This document shows positions 8,550 to 17,451 of a stretch of DNA of 64,000 nt, piece after piece. This DNA is from Agromyces lapidis (lineage in GTDB: Bacteria > Actinomycetota > Actinomycetes > Actinomycetales > Microbacteriaceae), in NCBI RefSeq assembly GCF_009749405.1, contig NZ_WBIQ01000001.1:434001-498000 (forward strand). The letters run 5' to 3'. The position numbers and the translations under genes are program-made. The notes under the pieces are model-generated. The model was not told where the DNA came from. It did no database searches and saw nothing but the letters and a program-made list of their open reading frames with translations. Position 1 is the stretch's first letter. Each line of letters opens with the position of its first letter.

Positions 8550-8882
8550 ATGCTGGTGGCGTTCTCCGTTGCGCCGAGCGGCACCGGCCGCGCCGACGGC
8601 TCCGTGCACGACGCCGTCGCGGCGGCCGTGAAGATCGTCCGCGAGTCCGGGCTCCCGAATCGCACGACGTCGATGTTCACCGAGATCGAAGGCGACTGGG
8701 ACGAGGTGTTCGACGTGGTGCGGCGCGCGACGGAGGCCGTCGGCGAGTACGGTTCGCGGGTCTCGCTCGTGCTGAAGGCCGACATCCGCCCCGGCTATTC
8801 GGGCGAGCTCGATGCGAAGATCGACCGGCTCGAGTCGGCGATCGACGATGCGGGCGAGGGCGCCGGAGCGCCACGGGACTGA
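8550..8882 (+). CDS. Thiamine-binding-fold protein (MTH1187/YkoF family)
   Basis: 110 residues from the ATG at 8550, preceded by GAGGAGGC. The pattern LVAFSVAPSGTG, SVHDAVAAAVKIVRESGLPNR, TSMFTEIEGDWDEVFDVV and SLVLKADIRPGYSGELDAKI is that of the small ferredoxin-like MTH1187/YqgV proteins, which form oligomers and have been found to bind thiamine or similar ligands. No thiamine biosynthesis or transport gene is adjacent and no TPP riboswitch was seen, so the ligand is uncertain. Confidence 0.75.
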   Translation: MLVAFSVAPSGTGRADGSVHDAVAAAVKIVRESGLPNRTTSMFTEIEGDWDEVFDVVRRATEAVGEYGSRVSLVLKADIRPGYSGELDAKIDRLESAIDDAGEGAGAPRD

Positions 8883-8937
8883 GCCTGCCGCTCGGATCCG
8901 ACGATGACGCCGTCGGGTCGCCGCGTTCGTCGGCGGG

Positions 8938-8967
8938 TTCTCGAATCGATTCGATTCGTGAGAGAAT
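8938..8967 (+). promoter_or_regulatory. Perfect palindrome and leaderless -10 of the MFS exporter gene
   Basis: TCGAATCGATTCGA at 8941-8954 is a perfect 14-base palindrome, nested in a longer imperfect inverted repeat (TTCTC at 8938 and GAGAA at 8962). GAGAAT at 8962-8967 is spaced six bases from the GTG start, so the palindrome lies across the -35 to -10 interval. This is a good candidate operator; the cognate regulator is unknown and not adjacent. Confidence 0.5.
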
Positions 8968-8973
8968 CGCTCG

Positions 8974-10245
8974 GTGACCCACGCCTCCGATGAACCGACG
9001 ACCTTGTCGCCGGCCCGCACCAGACTCGCGCTCCTCGCGCTCGCCCTCGGCGGCTTCGGCATCGGCTCGACCGAGTTCGTGGCCATGGGCCTCCTGCCGA
9101 ACATCGCGGCCGACCTGCTGCCCGGCACCTACGCAGCCTCGCCCGACGCCGCCAACGCGACCGCCGGATGGGTGATCTCGGCCTACGCGCTCGGCGTCGT
9201 GGTCGGCGCTCCGACGATCGCCGCCGTCGCCGCGCGCTGGCCCCGCAAACGGCTTCTGCTCGTGCTCGTCGCGGCGTTCACGGTCGGCACGATCGCCTCG
9301 GCGCTGCTCCCGAGCTTCGAACTCGTGCTCGTCGCGCGGTTCCTCTCCGCGCTGCCGCACGGGGCGTACTTCGGCATCGCCTCGCTCGTCGCCGCGAGCC
9401 TCATGGGTCCGGGCAAGCGCGCTCGCGGCGTCGCCCTGGTGCTCTCCGGCCTCACCATCGCGAACGTCATCGGCGTGCCCGCGATCACCTGGCTCGGCCA
9501 GGCGGCCGGATGGCGCGTCGCCTACCTCGCGGTCGCCGCGATCTTCGCCCTCACCTTCGTCGCAGTCCTCGCCGCGGTGCCCTGGCAGGCGGGGGATGCG
9601 AACGCGAGCGTCCGACGCGAACTCGGGGCGTTCGCCCGCCCGCAGGTGTGGTTCGCGATCGCGATCGGGGCGATCGGCTTCGGCGGGTTCTTCGCGATGT
9701 ACAGCTACATCGCGCCGCTCGCGACCGAGGTCACCGGACTCGAGGCCGCCGCGGTGCCGCTCGTGCTGGTCGCCACCGGACTCGGCATGACCGTCGGCAA
9801 CCTCGTCGGCGGCCGCCTCGCCGACTGGAGCGTGCGGCGCACGATGTACGCCGCATTCGGGGCGCTCGCCCTCTCGCTCGCCCTGCTCGCGCTCACCGCG
9901 CAGTTCGCCGCGGGTCTCTTCGTCGGCGCGTTCCTCATCGGCGCCACCTCCTCCGCCCTCGCGCCGACCATCCAGACCCGCCTGATGGACGTCGCGCGCG
10001 ACAGCCAGTCGATCGCCGCGGCGCTGAACCATTCGGCGCTGAACATCGGCAACAGCCTCGGCGCGCTCCTCGGCGGCGCCGTGATCGCCGCGGGGCTCGG
10101 CTACGTCGCTCCGATCTGGGTCGGCCTGCTGCTGACCTTCGCCGGGATCGGGCTCGCCCTGGCGAGCTTCGCCCTCGACCGTTCGCGCCGTCGGCGCGGT
10201 CACGCGGTGCCGTACGCGACGGGTGCGACGCCGGCGATCGACTGA
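8974..10245 (+). CDS. MFS transporter, DHA1 (AraJ/Cmx-like) exporter
   Basis: 423 residues with twelve predicted membrane helices. The first helix region LALGGFGIGSTEFVAMGLLPNI is diagnostic of the AraJ/Cmr/Cmx subgroup of DHA1 drug or sugar exporters, and the loop 2-3 motif AAVAARWPRKRLL is present. Likely a proton-driven exporter in the cytoplasmic membrane; substrate unknown (relatives export chloramphenicol, purine nucleosides or sugars). The GTG start follows GAGAAT-N6. Expression is probably controlled through the palindrome just upstream. Confidence 0.82.
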   Translation: MTHASDEPTTLSPARTRLALLALALGGFGIGSTEFVAMGLLPNIAADLLPGTYAASPDAANATAGWVISAYALGVVVGAPTIAAVAARWPRKRLLLVLVAAFTVGTIASALLPSFELVLVARFLSALPHGAYFGIASLVAASLMGPGKRARGVALVLSGLTIANVIGVPAITWLGQAAGWRVAYLAVAAIFALTFVAVLAAVPWQAGDANASVRRELGAFARPQVWFAIAIGAIGFGGFFAMYSYIAPLATEVTGLEAAAVPLVLVATGLGMTVGNLVGGRLADWSVRRTMYAAFGALALSLALLALTAQFAAGLFVGAFLIGATSSALAPTIQTRLMDVARDSQSIAAALNHSALNIGNSLGALLGGAVIAAGLGYVAPIWVGLLLTFAGIGLALASFALDRSRRRRGHAVPYATGATPAID

Positions 10246-10299
10246 CCCGAGAGACGGTGACGGGGCGTACCTGCCGCCGGCCGAGCCGTGCGCGCGCCG

Positions 10300-10950
10300 T
10301 CAGTCGGACTGCAGCAGGATGCCGTCGGCGATCGCCCGCTTGCGCAGCGCGACCTTGGTGCCGACGTCGTAGCCGGACGCCCGGTACTTCTCACGGATGC
10401 GCTTGAGGTAGCTCTTCGCCGTCTCTTCGGAGATGCCGAGCTGGAAGGCGACGGCCTTCACCGGCTGACCGGCGCCGTAGAGCGCCATGACCCGGCGCTC
10501 CTGCGCGGAGAGCTTCGGCAGCGTGCCGTCGTCGAGCAGCGTCGCCTCGAGTTCGGGGGTCAGGTACGACACGCCCTGCTGGGCGGAGCGGATCGCCTCG
10601 ATGATCGACTCGACCGGCTCGCTCTTCACGAGGTACCCCATCGCACCGGCGCTCAGCGCCTCGCGAACCACGGCGGGCTCGGAGTAGTTGCTCATGAGCA
10701 TCGTCTGCACCTCGGCCGACTTCAGCATCGACAGCTTGAGCGAGATGGGGATGTTGTCGCGGAGGTCGAGGTCGAGCAGCACCACGTCGACCGGGAAGTC
10801 GGGATGGGCGAGCAGTTCGGACCAGGACGGGACGGCGGCGACGAGTTCGATCTCGGACGATGCACCGCGCAGCCACTCGGTCAGGGCGCCGAGCAGCATT
10901 CGGTGATCGTCGACGATCGCCAGGCGGATCGGTGGAGCTTTGTCGGGCAT
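10300..10950 (-). CDS. NarL/LuxR-family response regulator
   Basis: 216 residues. Receiver domain at about 1-125 with the acidic pocket VDDHR, the phospho-acceptor in VVLLDLDLRDN and the conserved Lys in GYLVKSE. A LuxR-type helix-turn-helix lies at about 145-205 (LSAQERRVMALYGAGQPVKAVAFQLGISEETAKSYLKRI, read in parts). The ATG directly abuts the stop of the upstream membrane-protein gene (TGAATG) with GAGGAGAAG as ribosome site, so it is the last gene of a three-gene operon with its kinase. Confidence 0.9.
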   Translation of the reverse strand: MPDKAPPIRLAIVDDHRMLLGALTEWLRGASSEIELVAAVPSWSELLAHPDFPVDVVLLDLDLRDNIPISLKLSMLKSAEVQTMLMSNYSEPAVVREALSAGAMGYLVKSEPVESIIEAIRSAQQGVSYLTPELEATLLDDGTLPKLSAQERRVMALYGAGQPVKAVAFQLGISEETAKSYLKRIREKYRASGYDVGTKVALRKRAIADGILLQSD

Positions 10951-12210
10951 TCAGCTTCTCCTCGGACGGGCCGACTCGGCGGCCGACGCACTCACCGGAA
11001 CGGTCGGGTCCGTCCGGCATTCGATTTCGATGCGGAAGGAATCGGACCCCGCGACGACGCCGTGTGATCCGACACTACCGACAGCATCCCACGTCGCGGG
11101 GTCCAAGCGTCGTCCGACGACGCCGGGGACCTCGATCGTGAGATGCACGGCGGGGGAGTGGTGCTCCCCGTCGTCGTCGCCGTCGGGCGAGGAGACGGCG
11201 ACCTCGATCGGGCGGGTCTGCCCCTTGCGGAGTTCGCCGACGAGCAGCCACAGTGCGAGCAGCAGGTTGTCGCGCTGCTCCTGCGCGAGCAGGCCGGCCG
11301 ACCCCTCGGGGTCGTCGACCACGACCCGGTCGTTGAGATAGGCCGATTCGGTCACCGCATGGCGGAGCCACGTGTCCGTCCGCCCCGCGATGAGCCTCAG
11401 GCGCAGTGCGGCGGCCAGACGACCGGCGCGCTCGGCGTCGGCCGCGGGCAGCGGAATGGCGATGCGCCCAGAGCCGACGTCGTCGAGCAGCGTCTCGGCG
11501 TCGAAGTCGAGCTGCGCGAGCTCTTCGGAGGCGCGCATCCCGAAGGCCGAACGCGGGGTGTACACCGTGCTCTGCACGATCGAGAGGTCGAGCTCGCGCC
11601 CGACGAGCCGCCGGAATCCGCGGGTCGCGACGACGGCGAGGACGAGCGGCAGCACCGCGGAGGCCGCGACCGAGATGCCCGTCGCCGTGTACGGACCGGC
11701 CGACGCCGTCTGCAGGAGCGTCGTGACGAGGAGCACCAGGCCGATCACGGAGGCGACGACCAGCGAGATGCGGGTGCCGCGGATCGCGGCGACCGGCATG
11801 AGCACGGCACCCGTGGCTGCGGCGGCGGTCGGCGTGACGCCGAGGTGGAGCAGTCCCCAGCTCGCCGAGACGTCGAGCCACACGGGCACCGCGAGGGCGA
11901 TGAGCAGCACTGCGTACAGCAGGTCGGGCAGCGGCTGGGCGCGCGAGAGGATGCGCGAGACGACGCCGACCGCGAGGATCACGAGGACCGCCAACCACGC
12001 GGCCCAGGGGCCGGCGCCGGGCGGGAACACGGGCGCGAGGAGCACCGCACGCGCCAGGTGCCAGAGGATGATGATGGCCGCGGCGATCGTGATGCCCGTC
12101 GCCAGCCGGCGACCGCCGTGGCGTTCCCGCACGTCGCCGACGGCGCGCGCCGTGCGCCTCGGGCGGCGGAAGCCCGAGCGGCCGCTGGTCTCGATCGATC
12201 CCGTGCTCAC
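10951..12210 (-). CDS. Membrane protein with a degenerate histidine-kinase-like C-terminal region
   Basis: 419 residues. About five or six membrane helices at roughly 37-190, then a cytosolic region of some 220 residues. That region aligns in general shape with the kinase encoded just upstream (a dimerisation-like helix and then LLLALWLLVGELRK where the kinase has its N-box), but there is no phospho-accepting His and no G-box such as DAGHGF. It lies between the kinase and the regulator, overlapping the kinase by four bases (GTGA) and abutting the regulator. A pseudokinase or signalling partner is my inference; no named family recognised. Confidence 0.55.
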   Translation of the reverse strand: MSTGSIETSGRSGFRRPRRTARAVGDVRERHGGRRLATGITIAAAIIILWHLARAVLLAPVFPPGAGPWAAWLAVLVILAVGVVSRILSRAQPLPDLLYAVLLIALAVPVWLDVSASWGLLHLGVTPTAAAATGAVLMPVAAIRGTRISLVVASVIGLVLLVTTLLQTASAGPYTATGISVAASAVLPLVLAVVATRGFRRLVGRELDLSIVQSTVYTPRSAFGMRASEELAQLDFDAETLLDDVGSGRIAIPLPAADAERAGRLAAALRLRLIAGRTDTWLRHAVTESAYLNDRVVVDDPEGSAGLLAQEQRDNLLLALWLLVGELRKGQTRPIEVAVSSPDGDDDGEHHSPAVHLTIEVPGVVGRRLDPATWDAVGSVGSHGVVAGSDSFRIEIECRTDPTVPVSASAAESARPRRS

Positions 12211-13364
12211 GGCTTCGGCACCTCGAGCATCACAGTGGTGCCCGAGCCGGGCGATGAGAAGATGCGGGCGCGCCCGCCGACGGTGTTCAGGCGCCCCACG
12301 ACCGACTCGGCGTAGCCGAGGCGGGCGGCGCCGATCGTCTCGGGCTCGAACCCGTGCCCCGCGTCGGTCACCATGGCGCGAACCGTCCGGTCGTCGTCGC
12401 TCACCGTGACATCCGCCTCATTGACGCCCGAGTGGCGCCGGACGTTCTCGAGGCACTCGCCGAGCGCACCGAGCAGTGCGTCGAGGGTCTCGCGCGGCAG
12501 CGCGAGCTGCCCGACGCCGTGCCAGTTCACGTCGAGCCCCATTCGGGCGAAGCGCTGCCTGACCGACTCGAAGGTCGTGCTGAGGATGTCTTCGTCGGAG
12601 TCGGGCGAGAAGATCGCGTTCGAGGCGTTGTCGAGGGGGGCGCCGAGCCGGAGCTGCTTGAGCAGGCGCGCGTCGTCGCCCGCCTGCTGGCGCAGCGCGA
12701 CCGAACCGACGCCGACGCCCGAGTGCGCGAGCAGGCTGAGCGTGGCGAGCACCGTGTCGTGCAGCACGCGGGCGTCCTGCCGCTGGCGCGCCTCGAACTC
12801 ACTCGCGTGGCGCTCCGCCTCGTGCGCGCGCCCGACCTCGTCGATGCGCTCGGCGGCGCCGGCGATCGCATGGTCCACGACCGATCCGAGTGTGGCGCCG
12901 ACCGCCCAGCCCGCGACGGTCGCGAGGATGACCGTGGTCATCGGATGCCCGGCGGCGGCGATCAGGCCGATGGCGACCACGAAGAGCGCGGCGAGTCCGC
13001 CGACGAGCGGTATCCCGTCGCGGCGGACGACGAGGGTGATCGCGATGGAAGGGGCGGTGACCGCCGATGCGAGCGAGATCGCGGCGATCGAGACCGGGTC
13101 GATGACCGGTGCGTTGCCGAGCACGGCCACGGTGCCGAGCGCAGCGGCGACCACCCCGAGGGCGGCCGGCATGCTTCCGTGCAGCGAATGCACGACGACG
13201 AGCACGGTGGCGGCGAGCGAGAGCAGCACGACGAGCGCGAACTCGAGCGTCGACGAGGCGCCAGGGAAGAACATGAAGGCGCAGGTGCCGAGCGCGCCGG
13301 TGAGGCCCGCGATACGTGCGAGCCTGCGCAGCAGCCGGTCGCGCTCCTTGTGGATGCGCTTCAT
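12207..13364 (-). CDS. Sensor histidine kinase (NarL/DesK-type partner)
   Basis: 385 residues. Six or so membrane helices at about 17-180, a linker helix, the phospho-acceptor region ARVLHDTVLATLSLLAHSG (His about residue 203), an N-box ECLENVRRHSG, and a G-box DAGHGFEPE followed by GSGTTVMLEVP. The spacing is that of HPK7/DesK-like kinases that phosphorylate NarL-type regulators, one of which is two genes downstream. There is no extracellular sensor domain, so the stimulus is probably felt in the membrane. GAGGGGG precedes the ATG; TACAGT about 60 bases upstream could be the -10. Confidence 0.85.
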   Translation of the reverse strand: MKRIHKERDRLLRRLARIAGLTGALGTCAFMFFPGASSTLEFALVVLLSLAATVLVVVHSLHGSMPAALGVVAAALGTVAVLGNAPVIDPVSIAAISLASAVTAPSIAITLVVRRDGIPLVGGLAALFVVAIGLIAAAGHPMTTVILATVAGWAVGATLGSVVDHAIAGAAERIDEVGRAHEAERHASEFEARQRQDARVLHDTVLATLSLLAHSGVGVGSVALRQQAGDDARLLKQLRLGAPLDNASNAIFSPDSDEDILSTTFESVRQRFARMGLDVNWHGVGQLALPRETLDALLGALGECLENVRRHSGVNEADVTVSDDDRTVRAMVTDAGHGFEPETIGAARLGYAESVVGRLNTVGGRARIFSSPGSGTTVMLEVPKP

Positions 13365-13472
13365 GTCACCCCCTCGGCGACGACGGCGCCCGTCTCGGGG
13401 TGCCCGTCATCTCGAACTGTAGCCGAGTCGGGCCCGGTCGGCGCGGATCACGTCGATTCGGGACGCCCGCGA

Positions 13473-14678
13473 TCACGCGGCAAGCAGCCGAGCGAGCTCT
13501 GCACCGACCGCCGCGTCTTCGATGAGGAAGGCGTCGTGGCCGAACTCGCTGGCGATGACGACCGGCTCGGCCCCGTGCACGCTGCGGGGCAGGAGCGCGG
13601 CGATCTCGCGCTGCCCGGCGAGCGGGAAGTAGCGGTCGCTGTCGATGCCGAGCACGAGGCTCTTCGCCCGGACCCCGGCGAGCGCCGCCGCCACGCCGCC
13701 GCGCCCGCGCCCGACGTCGTGCGAGTTCATCGACTCGGTGAGCACGATGTAGCTGTTCGCATCGAACCGCCGGGTGAACTTGTTGCCGTGGAAGTCGAGG
13801 TAGGACTCGACCGCGAAGCGGCCGTCGCCGCCGAGCGGGTCGAGCTCGGACTGCCAGCTGCGCTCGAACCGCTCGTTGAGCTCGGCGGCCGTGCGGTAGT
13901 TGAGCATCGCCATGCGACGGGCCAGTGCCAGGCCGCGCGTGGGCCCCTCGCCGTCGGGCGCATCGTAGAACGCGCCCGCGGCGAACGCCGGATCGGTGCG
14001 GATCGCCTCGATCTGCACCGAGTTCAGGGCGATCTGGTCGGCGGTGGTCGCGGCCGGCGCGGCGAGCACCGCGATGCGCTCGACCGCCTCGGGGGCCTCG
14101 ATGGCCCACTCGAGCACGTGCATGGCGCCCATCGAGCCGCCGACGACCGCGGCGAAGCGCTCGATGCCGATCGCCCGGGCGAACGCGATCTGCGCCCGCA
14201 CCTGGTCGCGGATCGTGAGGAACGGGAACCGGGCCCCCCATTCGCTGCGGTCGGGGGCGAGCGAGGCCGGACCGGTCGAGCCCTGGCATCCGCCGAGCAC
14301 GTTCGGGGCCACCACGAAGTAGCGCTCGGTGTCGATCGCGAGGCCGGGGCCGACGACGCCGCGCCACCAGCCCGCACTCGGATGCCCGGGGCCGGCCTGG
14401 CCGATCACATGGCTGTCGCCGGTGAGGGCGTGCAGCACGAGCACCGCGTTGTCGCGCTGGGGCGAGAGCGCGCCCCACTGCTCGTAGGCGATGCGCGCGC
14501 CCGGCAGTACGCGGCCCGACTCGAGGGCGAGGTCGCCGATGCCGACGAAACGGCGGTCGCCGACCTCGTCGCCCTCGCGCCACGCACCCGTCGCCGGCGC
14601 CCGCCCGAGCAGTGCGAGCGCACCCGCCGCGGGCACGATGCTCGCGGGAACCGCGTCGGCCGTCGTCTGCCAATCCAT
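13473..14678 (-). CDS. metX: Homoserine O-acetyltransferase
   Basis: 401 residues, alpha/beta hydrolase fold. NAVLVLHALTGDSHV near the N-terminus, the nucleophile elbow VVGGSMGAMH, and a C-terminal ASEFGHDAFLIE with the catalytic His. It makes O-acetyl-homoserine from homoserine and acetyl-CoA, the activated substrate for methionine synthesis; the direct sulfhydrylation enzyme MetY is next to it and homoserine dehydrogenase is also in this window. The ATG at 14678 is supported by GGGAGAA nine bases upstream; a longer frame exists but has no ribosome site. Confidence 0.93.
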   Translation of the reverse strand: MDWQTTADAVPASIVPAAGALALLGRAPATGAWREGDEVGDRRFVGIGDLALESGRVLPGARIAYEQWGALSPQRDNAVLVLHALTGDSHVIGQAGPGHPSAGWWRGVVGPGLAIDTERYFVVAPNVLGGCQGSTGPASLAPDRSEWGARFPFLTIRDQVRAQIAFARAIGIERFAAVVGGSMGAMHVLEWAIEAPEAVERIAVLAAPAATTADQIALNSVQIEAIRTDPAFAAGAFYDAPDGEGPTRGLALARRMAMLNYRTAAELNERFERSWQSELDPLGGDGRFAVESYLDFHGNKFTRRFDANSYIVLTESMNSHDVGRGRGGVAAALAGVRAKSLVLGIDSDRYFPLAGQREIAALLPRSVHGAEPVVIASEFGHDAFLIEDAAVGAELARLLAA

Positions 14679-14752
14679 GTGTCGATTCTCCCGTGTCCGC
14701 GCGGCGCCCCGCCCGATTGTTACGCGCACCGCGGGACGGCGCGGCCGGAAGA

Positions 14753-14793
14753 CGGCGGATGCCGCGAGCCGGTTCGGCTCGCGGCATCCGCCG
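14753..14793 (-). terminator. 18-bp hairpin after metY (CGGATGCC arm family)
   Basis: Perfect inverted repeat: arms 14753-14770 and 14776-14793 with a five-base loop. It lies 15 bases past the metY stop on the minus strand and has no T-run, so it may act as a GC-rich terminator or processing barrier. The outer arms CGGATGCC/GGCATCCG are shared with three other 3'-end hairpins in this window. Confidence 0.6.
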
Positions 14794-14807
14794 TGCGATC
14801 GGGCGCG

Positions 14808-16130
14808 TCAGACGCGCGCCGCCTCCGTGGCCGCGCGGGCGGCGGCGAAACCGGCCTCGAGGTCGGCCTTCAGGTCGTCGATGTTCTCGATGCCGACCGA
14901 GAGGCGCACGAGACCGGGCGTGACGCCGGTCGTGAGCTGCTGCTCGGGGGTCAGCTGCGAGTGCGTCGTCGACGCGGGGTGGATGACGAGCGAGCGCACG
15001 TCGCCGATGTTCGCGAGGTGGCTGAACAGCGAGAGGTTGTCGACGAGCGCGCGACCGGCGTCGACGCCGCCCTTGAGCTCGAACGAGAGCACCGCGCCGA
15101 CGCCCTTCGGGGCGTAGGCGTTCGCGGCCGCGTACCAGGGGCTCGAGGGCAGCCCCGAGTAGTTGACGCTCGCGACGTCGGCGTGGTCGTCGAGCCACTC
15201 CGCGATCTCCTGCGCGTTCTGCACATGGCGCTCGATGCGCAGCGAGAGGGTCTCGATGCCCTGGATGAGCTGCCAGGCGTTGTTCGGCGCGATCGCGGCG
15301 CCGAGATCGCGCAGGAGCTGCACCCGCGCCTTGATGATGTACGCCAGCCCGTCGCCGACCGCGGCCGTGTAGCTCGCGCCGTGGTACGAGGGGTCGGGCT
15401 CGGTGAGGCCCGGGAACTTCTCGACGTTCTTCGACCACTCGAATCGCCCGCCGTCGACGATGACGCCGCCGACCACGGTGCCGTGGCCGCCGAGGAACTT
15501 GGTCGCCGAGTGCACGACGATGTCGGCCCCGTGCTCGAAGGGGCGGATGAGGTAGGGCGTCGCGATCGTGTTGTCGACGATGAGCGGCAGCCCCGCCTCG
15601 TGGGCGATGCCCGAGACGAGCTCGATGTCGAGCACGTTGATCTTCGGGTTGCCGATCGTCTCGGCGAAGAAGAGCTTCGTGTTCGGGCGCACCGCGCGGC
15701 GCCACTCGTCGGCGTCGTCCTGGTTCTCGACGAAGGTCGTCTCGATGCCGAGCTTCGCGAGCGTGTACTTGAACAGGTTGTAGGTGCCGCCGTAGATCGA
15801 CGACGAGGAGACGATGTGGTCGCCCGCCTGCGCGATGTTCAGCACGGCGAAGGTCTCGGCGGCCTGGCCGGAGGCGACGAGCAGCGCGCCGGTGCCGCCT
15901 TCGAGCGCCGCGATGCGCTCTTCGGCGACCGCCTGGGTCGGGTTCTGGATGCGGGTGTAGATGTTGCCGAACTCGGCGAGCGCGAAGAGGTTCTGCGCGT
16001 GCTCGGCGCTGTCGAAGACGTACGAGGTGGTCTGGTAGATCGGGGTCGCCCGCGCCTTCGTCACGGGGTCGGGGGCGGCGCCCGAGTGGACCTGCTTGGT
16101 CTCGAAACGCCAGGCGGCGGTGTCGCTCAT
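14808..16130 (-). CDS. metY: O-acetylhomoserine sulfhydrylase
   Basis: 440 residues, Cys/Met-metabolism PLP enzyme. FETKQVHSG at the N-terminus, the PLP-binding Lys in [13 protein letters not shown], and [19 protein letters not shown] at the C-terminus. The length and the insertion at mid-protein favour the O-acetylhomoserine/O-acetylserine sulfhydrylase branch over cystathionine enzymes. It joins sulfide and O-acetylhomoserine to homocysteine. Start ATG is preceded by GAGGAGCC; a TAACGT -10 (16186-16181) gives a leader of about 40 bases. No SAM riboswitch was seen. MetX is downstream, separated by the hairpin above. Confidence 0.92.
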   Translation of the reverse strand: MSDTAAWRFETKQVHSGAAPDPVTKARATPIYQTTSYVFDSAEHAQNLFALAEFGNIYTRIQNPTQAVAEERIAALEGGTGALLVASGQAAETFAVLNIAQAGDHIVSSSSIYGGTYNLFKYTLAKLGIETTFVENQDDADEWRRAVRPNTKLFFAETIGNPKINVLDIELVSGIAHEAGLPLIVDNTIATPYLIRPFEHGADIVVHSATKFLGGHGTVVGGVIVDGGRFEWSKNVEKFPGLTEPDPSYHGASYTAAVGDGLAYIIKARVQLLRDLGAAIAPNNAWQLIQGIETLSLRIERHVQNAQEIAEWLDDHADVASVNYSGLPSSPWYAAANAYAPKGVGAVLSFELKGGVDAGRALVDNLSLFSHLANIGDVRSLVIHPASTTHSQLTPEQQLTTGVTPGLVRLSVGIENIDDLKADLEAGFAAARAATEAARV

Positions 16131-16180
16131 GGGTGGCTCCTCAGAAGTCGGGTGGCGGCGGGGCCGCGGGTGTTGCAGTC

Positions 16181-16186
16181 ACGTTA
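16181..16186 (-). promoter_or_regulatory. Probable -10 element of metY
   Basis: On the minus strand TAACGT lies about 50 bases before the metY ATG, giving a short leader that ends in GAGGAGCC. No clear regulator site was recognised around it. Confidence 0.35.
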
Positions 16187-16249
16187 GGCGGGCGCGGAGG
16201 CGCGGGCAACGGAACCCGCAACACGGCGTCACGGGGGAGGAGCGCGTGG

Positions 16250-17350
16250 TCAGTGCCGTTCGGGATCGGGCGGCAGCACGAGCGTGCCGGTCGCGGTCGA
16301 CGGCTCGGGGCGGAACAGCCACCGCGCCCGAGGCTCGACGAGCGGCCGGAACACCCGGCGCACGGGTTTCAGCGAGAGCACGATCGAGATGCCGATGCAG
16401 AACAGGATCATCGCGGGCAGCACCCAGAACGGCTGGTCGCCCGCGAGCAGCTCGGTCTCGCGGAATGGGTAGAGCACGAAGGTGTGGAGCAGGTAGATGT
16501 ACATCGTCGCGCCGCCGAACGAGGTGAACCAGTGCGCGCCGCGCGGCATCAGCACGAGGAACGCGACGGCCAGCACCATGGCGGTGACGAGCAGTACGAG
16601 CCGGATGCCTCCGGACCAGGGCTCGTCGTAGCCGATCGCCTCGTACGACTCGTCGTAGAGCATGAAGCGGCGCAGCTTCAGGTCGCGCAGTGTCTCGATC
16701 GTCATCGGCATGAACGCGAGCACGAGCGCGAAGAGCACGATCGCACCCGCCCGCCAGCGCCAGGCGACGGCGGTCCGCAGTTCGAGCCAGCGACCCGTGA
16801 GCTGCCACTGCCTGAGCTTCCACCCGAAGACGAAGAAGGGCAGCATTCCGAAGGTGCGCGTGAGGGCGAAGGTCGAGTCGATCGTCTCGGTGTACCCGGC
16901 GCCGATCGAGATGGCGATCGCGATGAGCAGCGGGAATCGCAGCAGCACGAGATAGGGCAGCACGATGCGCCAGATCGCGAGGGCGATGAGGAACCAGAGC
17001 GTCCACGAGGCGGTCGTGTAGTCGATCGCGAACTCGCCGCCGAGAACCCAGCGGATCACGGTCCAGATGGTCTCGAAGATCAGGAACGGGAAGACGATGT
17101 CGGTGAGGACCTGCTTGAGGGCCCGGGCGTTGGGCGGGCCCGACTTCGCGAAGTAGCCGCTCACGGTCACGAACACGGCCACGTGGAACGAGTAGATGAA
17201 CAGGTAGACGCTGTACGCCGAATTCGACTCGCCGATGAGCGGGAGGATGCCGTGGCCGATCACGACGAGCGTGATCGCGATCCATCTGGCGTTGTCCCAG
17301 AGGGGAACGCGCCTGCGCGTCGGCTTGCGGGGTTCGAGCCTCGTGTGCAT
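16250..17350 (-). CDS. Acyltransferase family 3 membrane protein (fucose 4-O-acetylase-like)
   Basis: 366 residues with about ten membrane helices. The N-terminal WDNARWIAITLVVIGHGILPL carries the Asp-Asn-Ala-Arg-Trp and Gly-His features of acyltransferase-3 proteins, and FHVAVFVTVSGYFAKSG follows, as in the NolL/fucose 4-O-acetylase branch. Such proteins move acetyl or other acyl groups onto exported sugars. Substrate unknown; a cell-wall glycopolymer is plausible. The start is uncertain: the ATG at 17350 has only a very close GGAG, and GTG or TTG codons lie up to 12 bases upstream. Confidence 0.75.
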   Translation of the reverse strand: MHTRLEPRKPTRRRVPLWDNARWIAITLVVIGHGILPLIGESNSAYSVYLFIYSFHVAVFVTVSGYFAKSGPPNARALKQVLTDIVFPFLIFETIWTVIRWVLGGEFAIDYTTASWTLWFLIALAIWRIVLPYLVLLRFPLLIAIAISIGAGYTETIDSTFALTRTFGMLPFFVFGWKLRQWQLTGRWLELRTAVAWRWRAGAIVLFALVLAFMPMTIETLRDLKLRRFMLYDESYEAIGYDEPWSGGIRLVLLVTAMVLAVAFLVLMPRGAHWFTSFGGATMYIYLLHTFVLYPFRETELLAGDQPFWVLPAMILFCIGISIVLSLKPVRRVFRPLVEPRARWLFRPEPSTATGTLVLPPDPERH

Positions 17351-17451
17351 CACTCCATTCAACCGCACCGCGTCGCGGGCGCCGCGGCGCGGCGGTCGAT
17401 CGGTCGCCCGCGTTCCCGCCGGACCACCCCGGAGTTCGGCAGAATGGGCGC

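Noticed and set aside
12354..16187. 1277-codon plus-strand frame over the kinase, metX and metY
   Set aside because: Runs antisense to three well-supported genes and has low-complexity His/Arg/Asp composition.
16131..16250. SAM riboswitch before metY
   Set aside because: The leader is about 40 bases, too short for SAM-I or SAM-II, and no kink-turn motif is seen.
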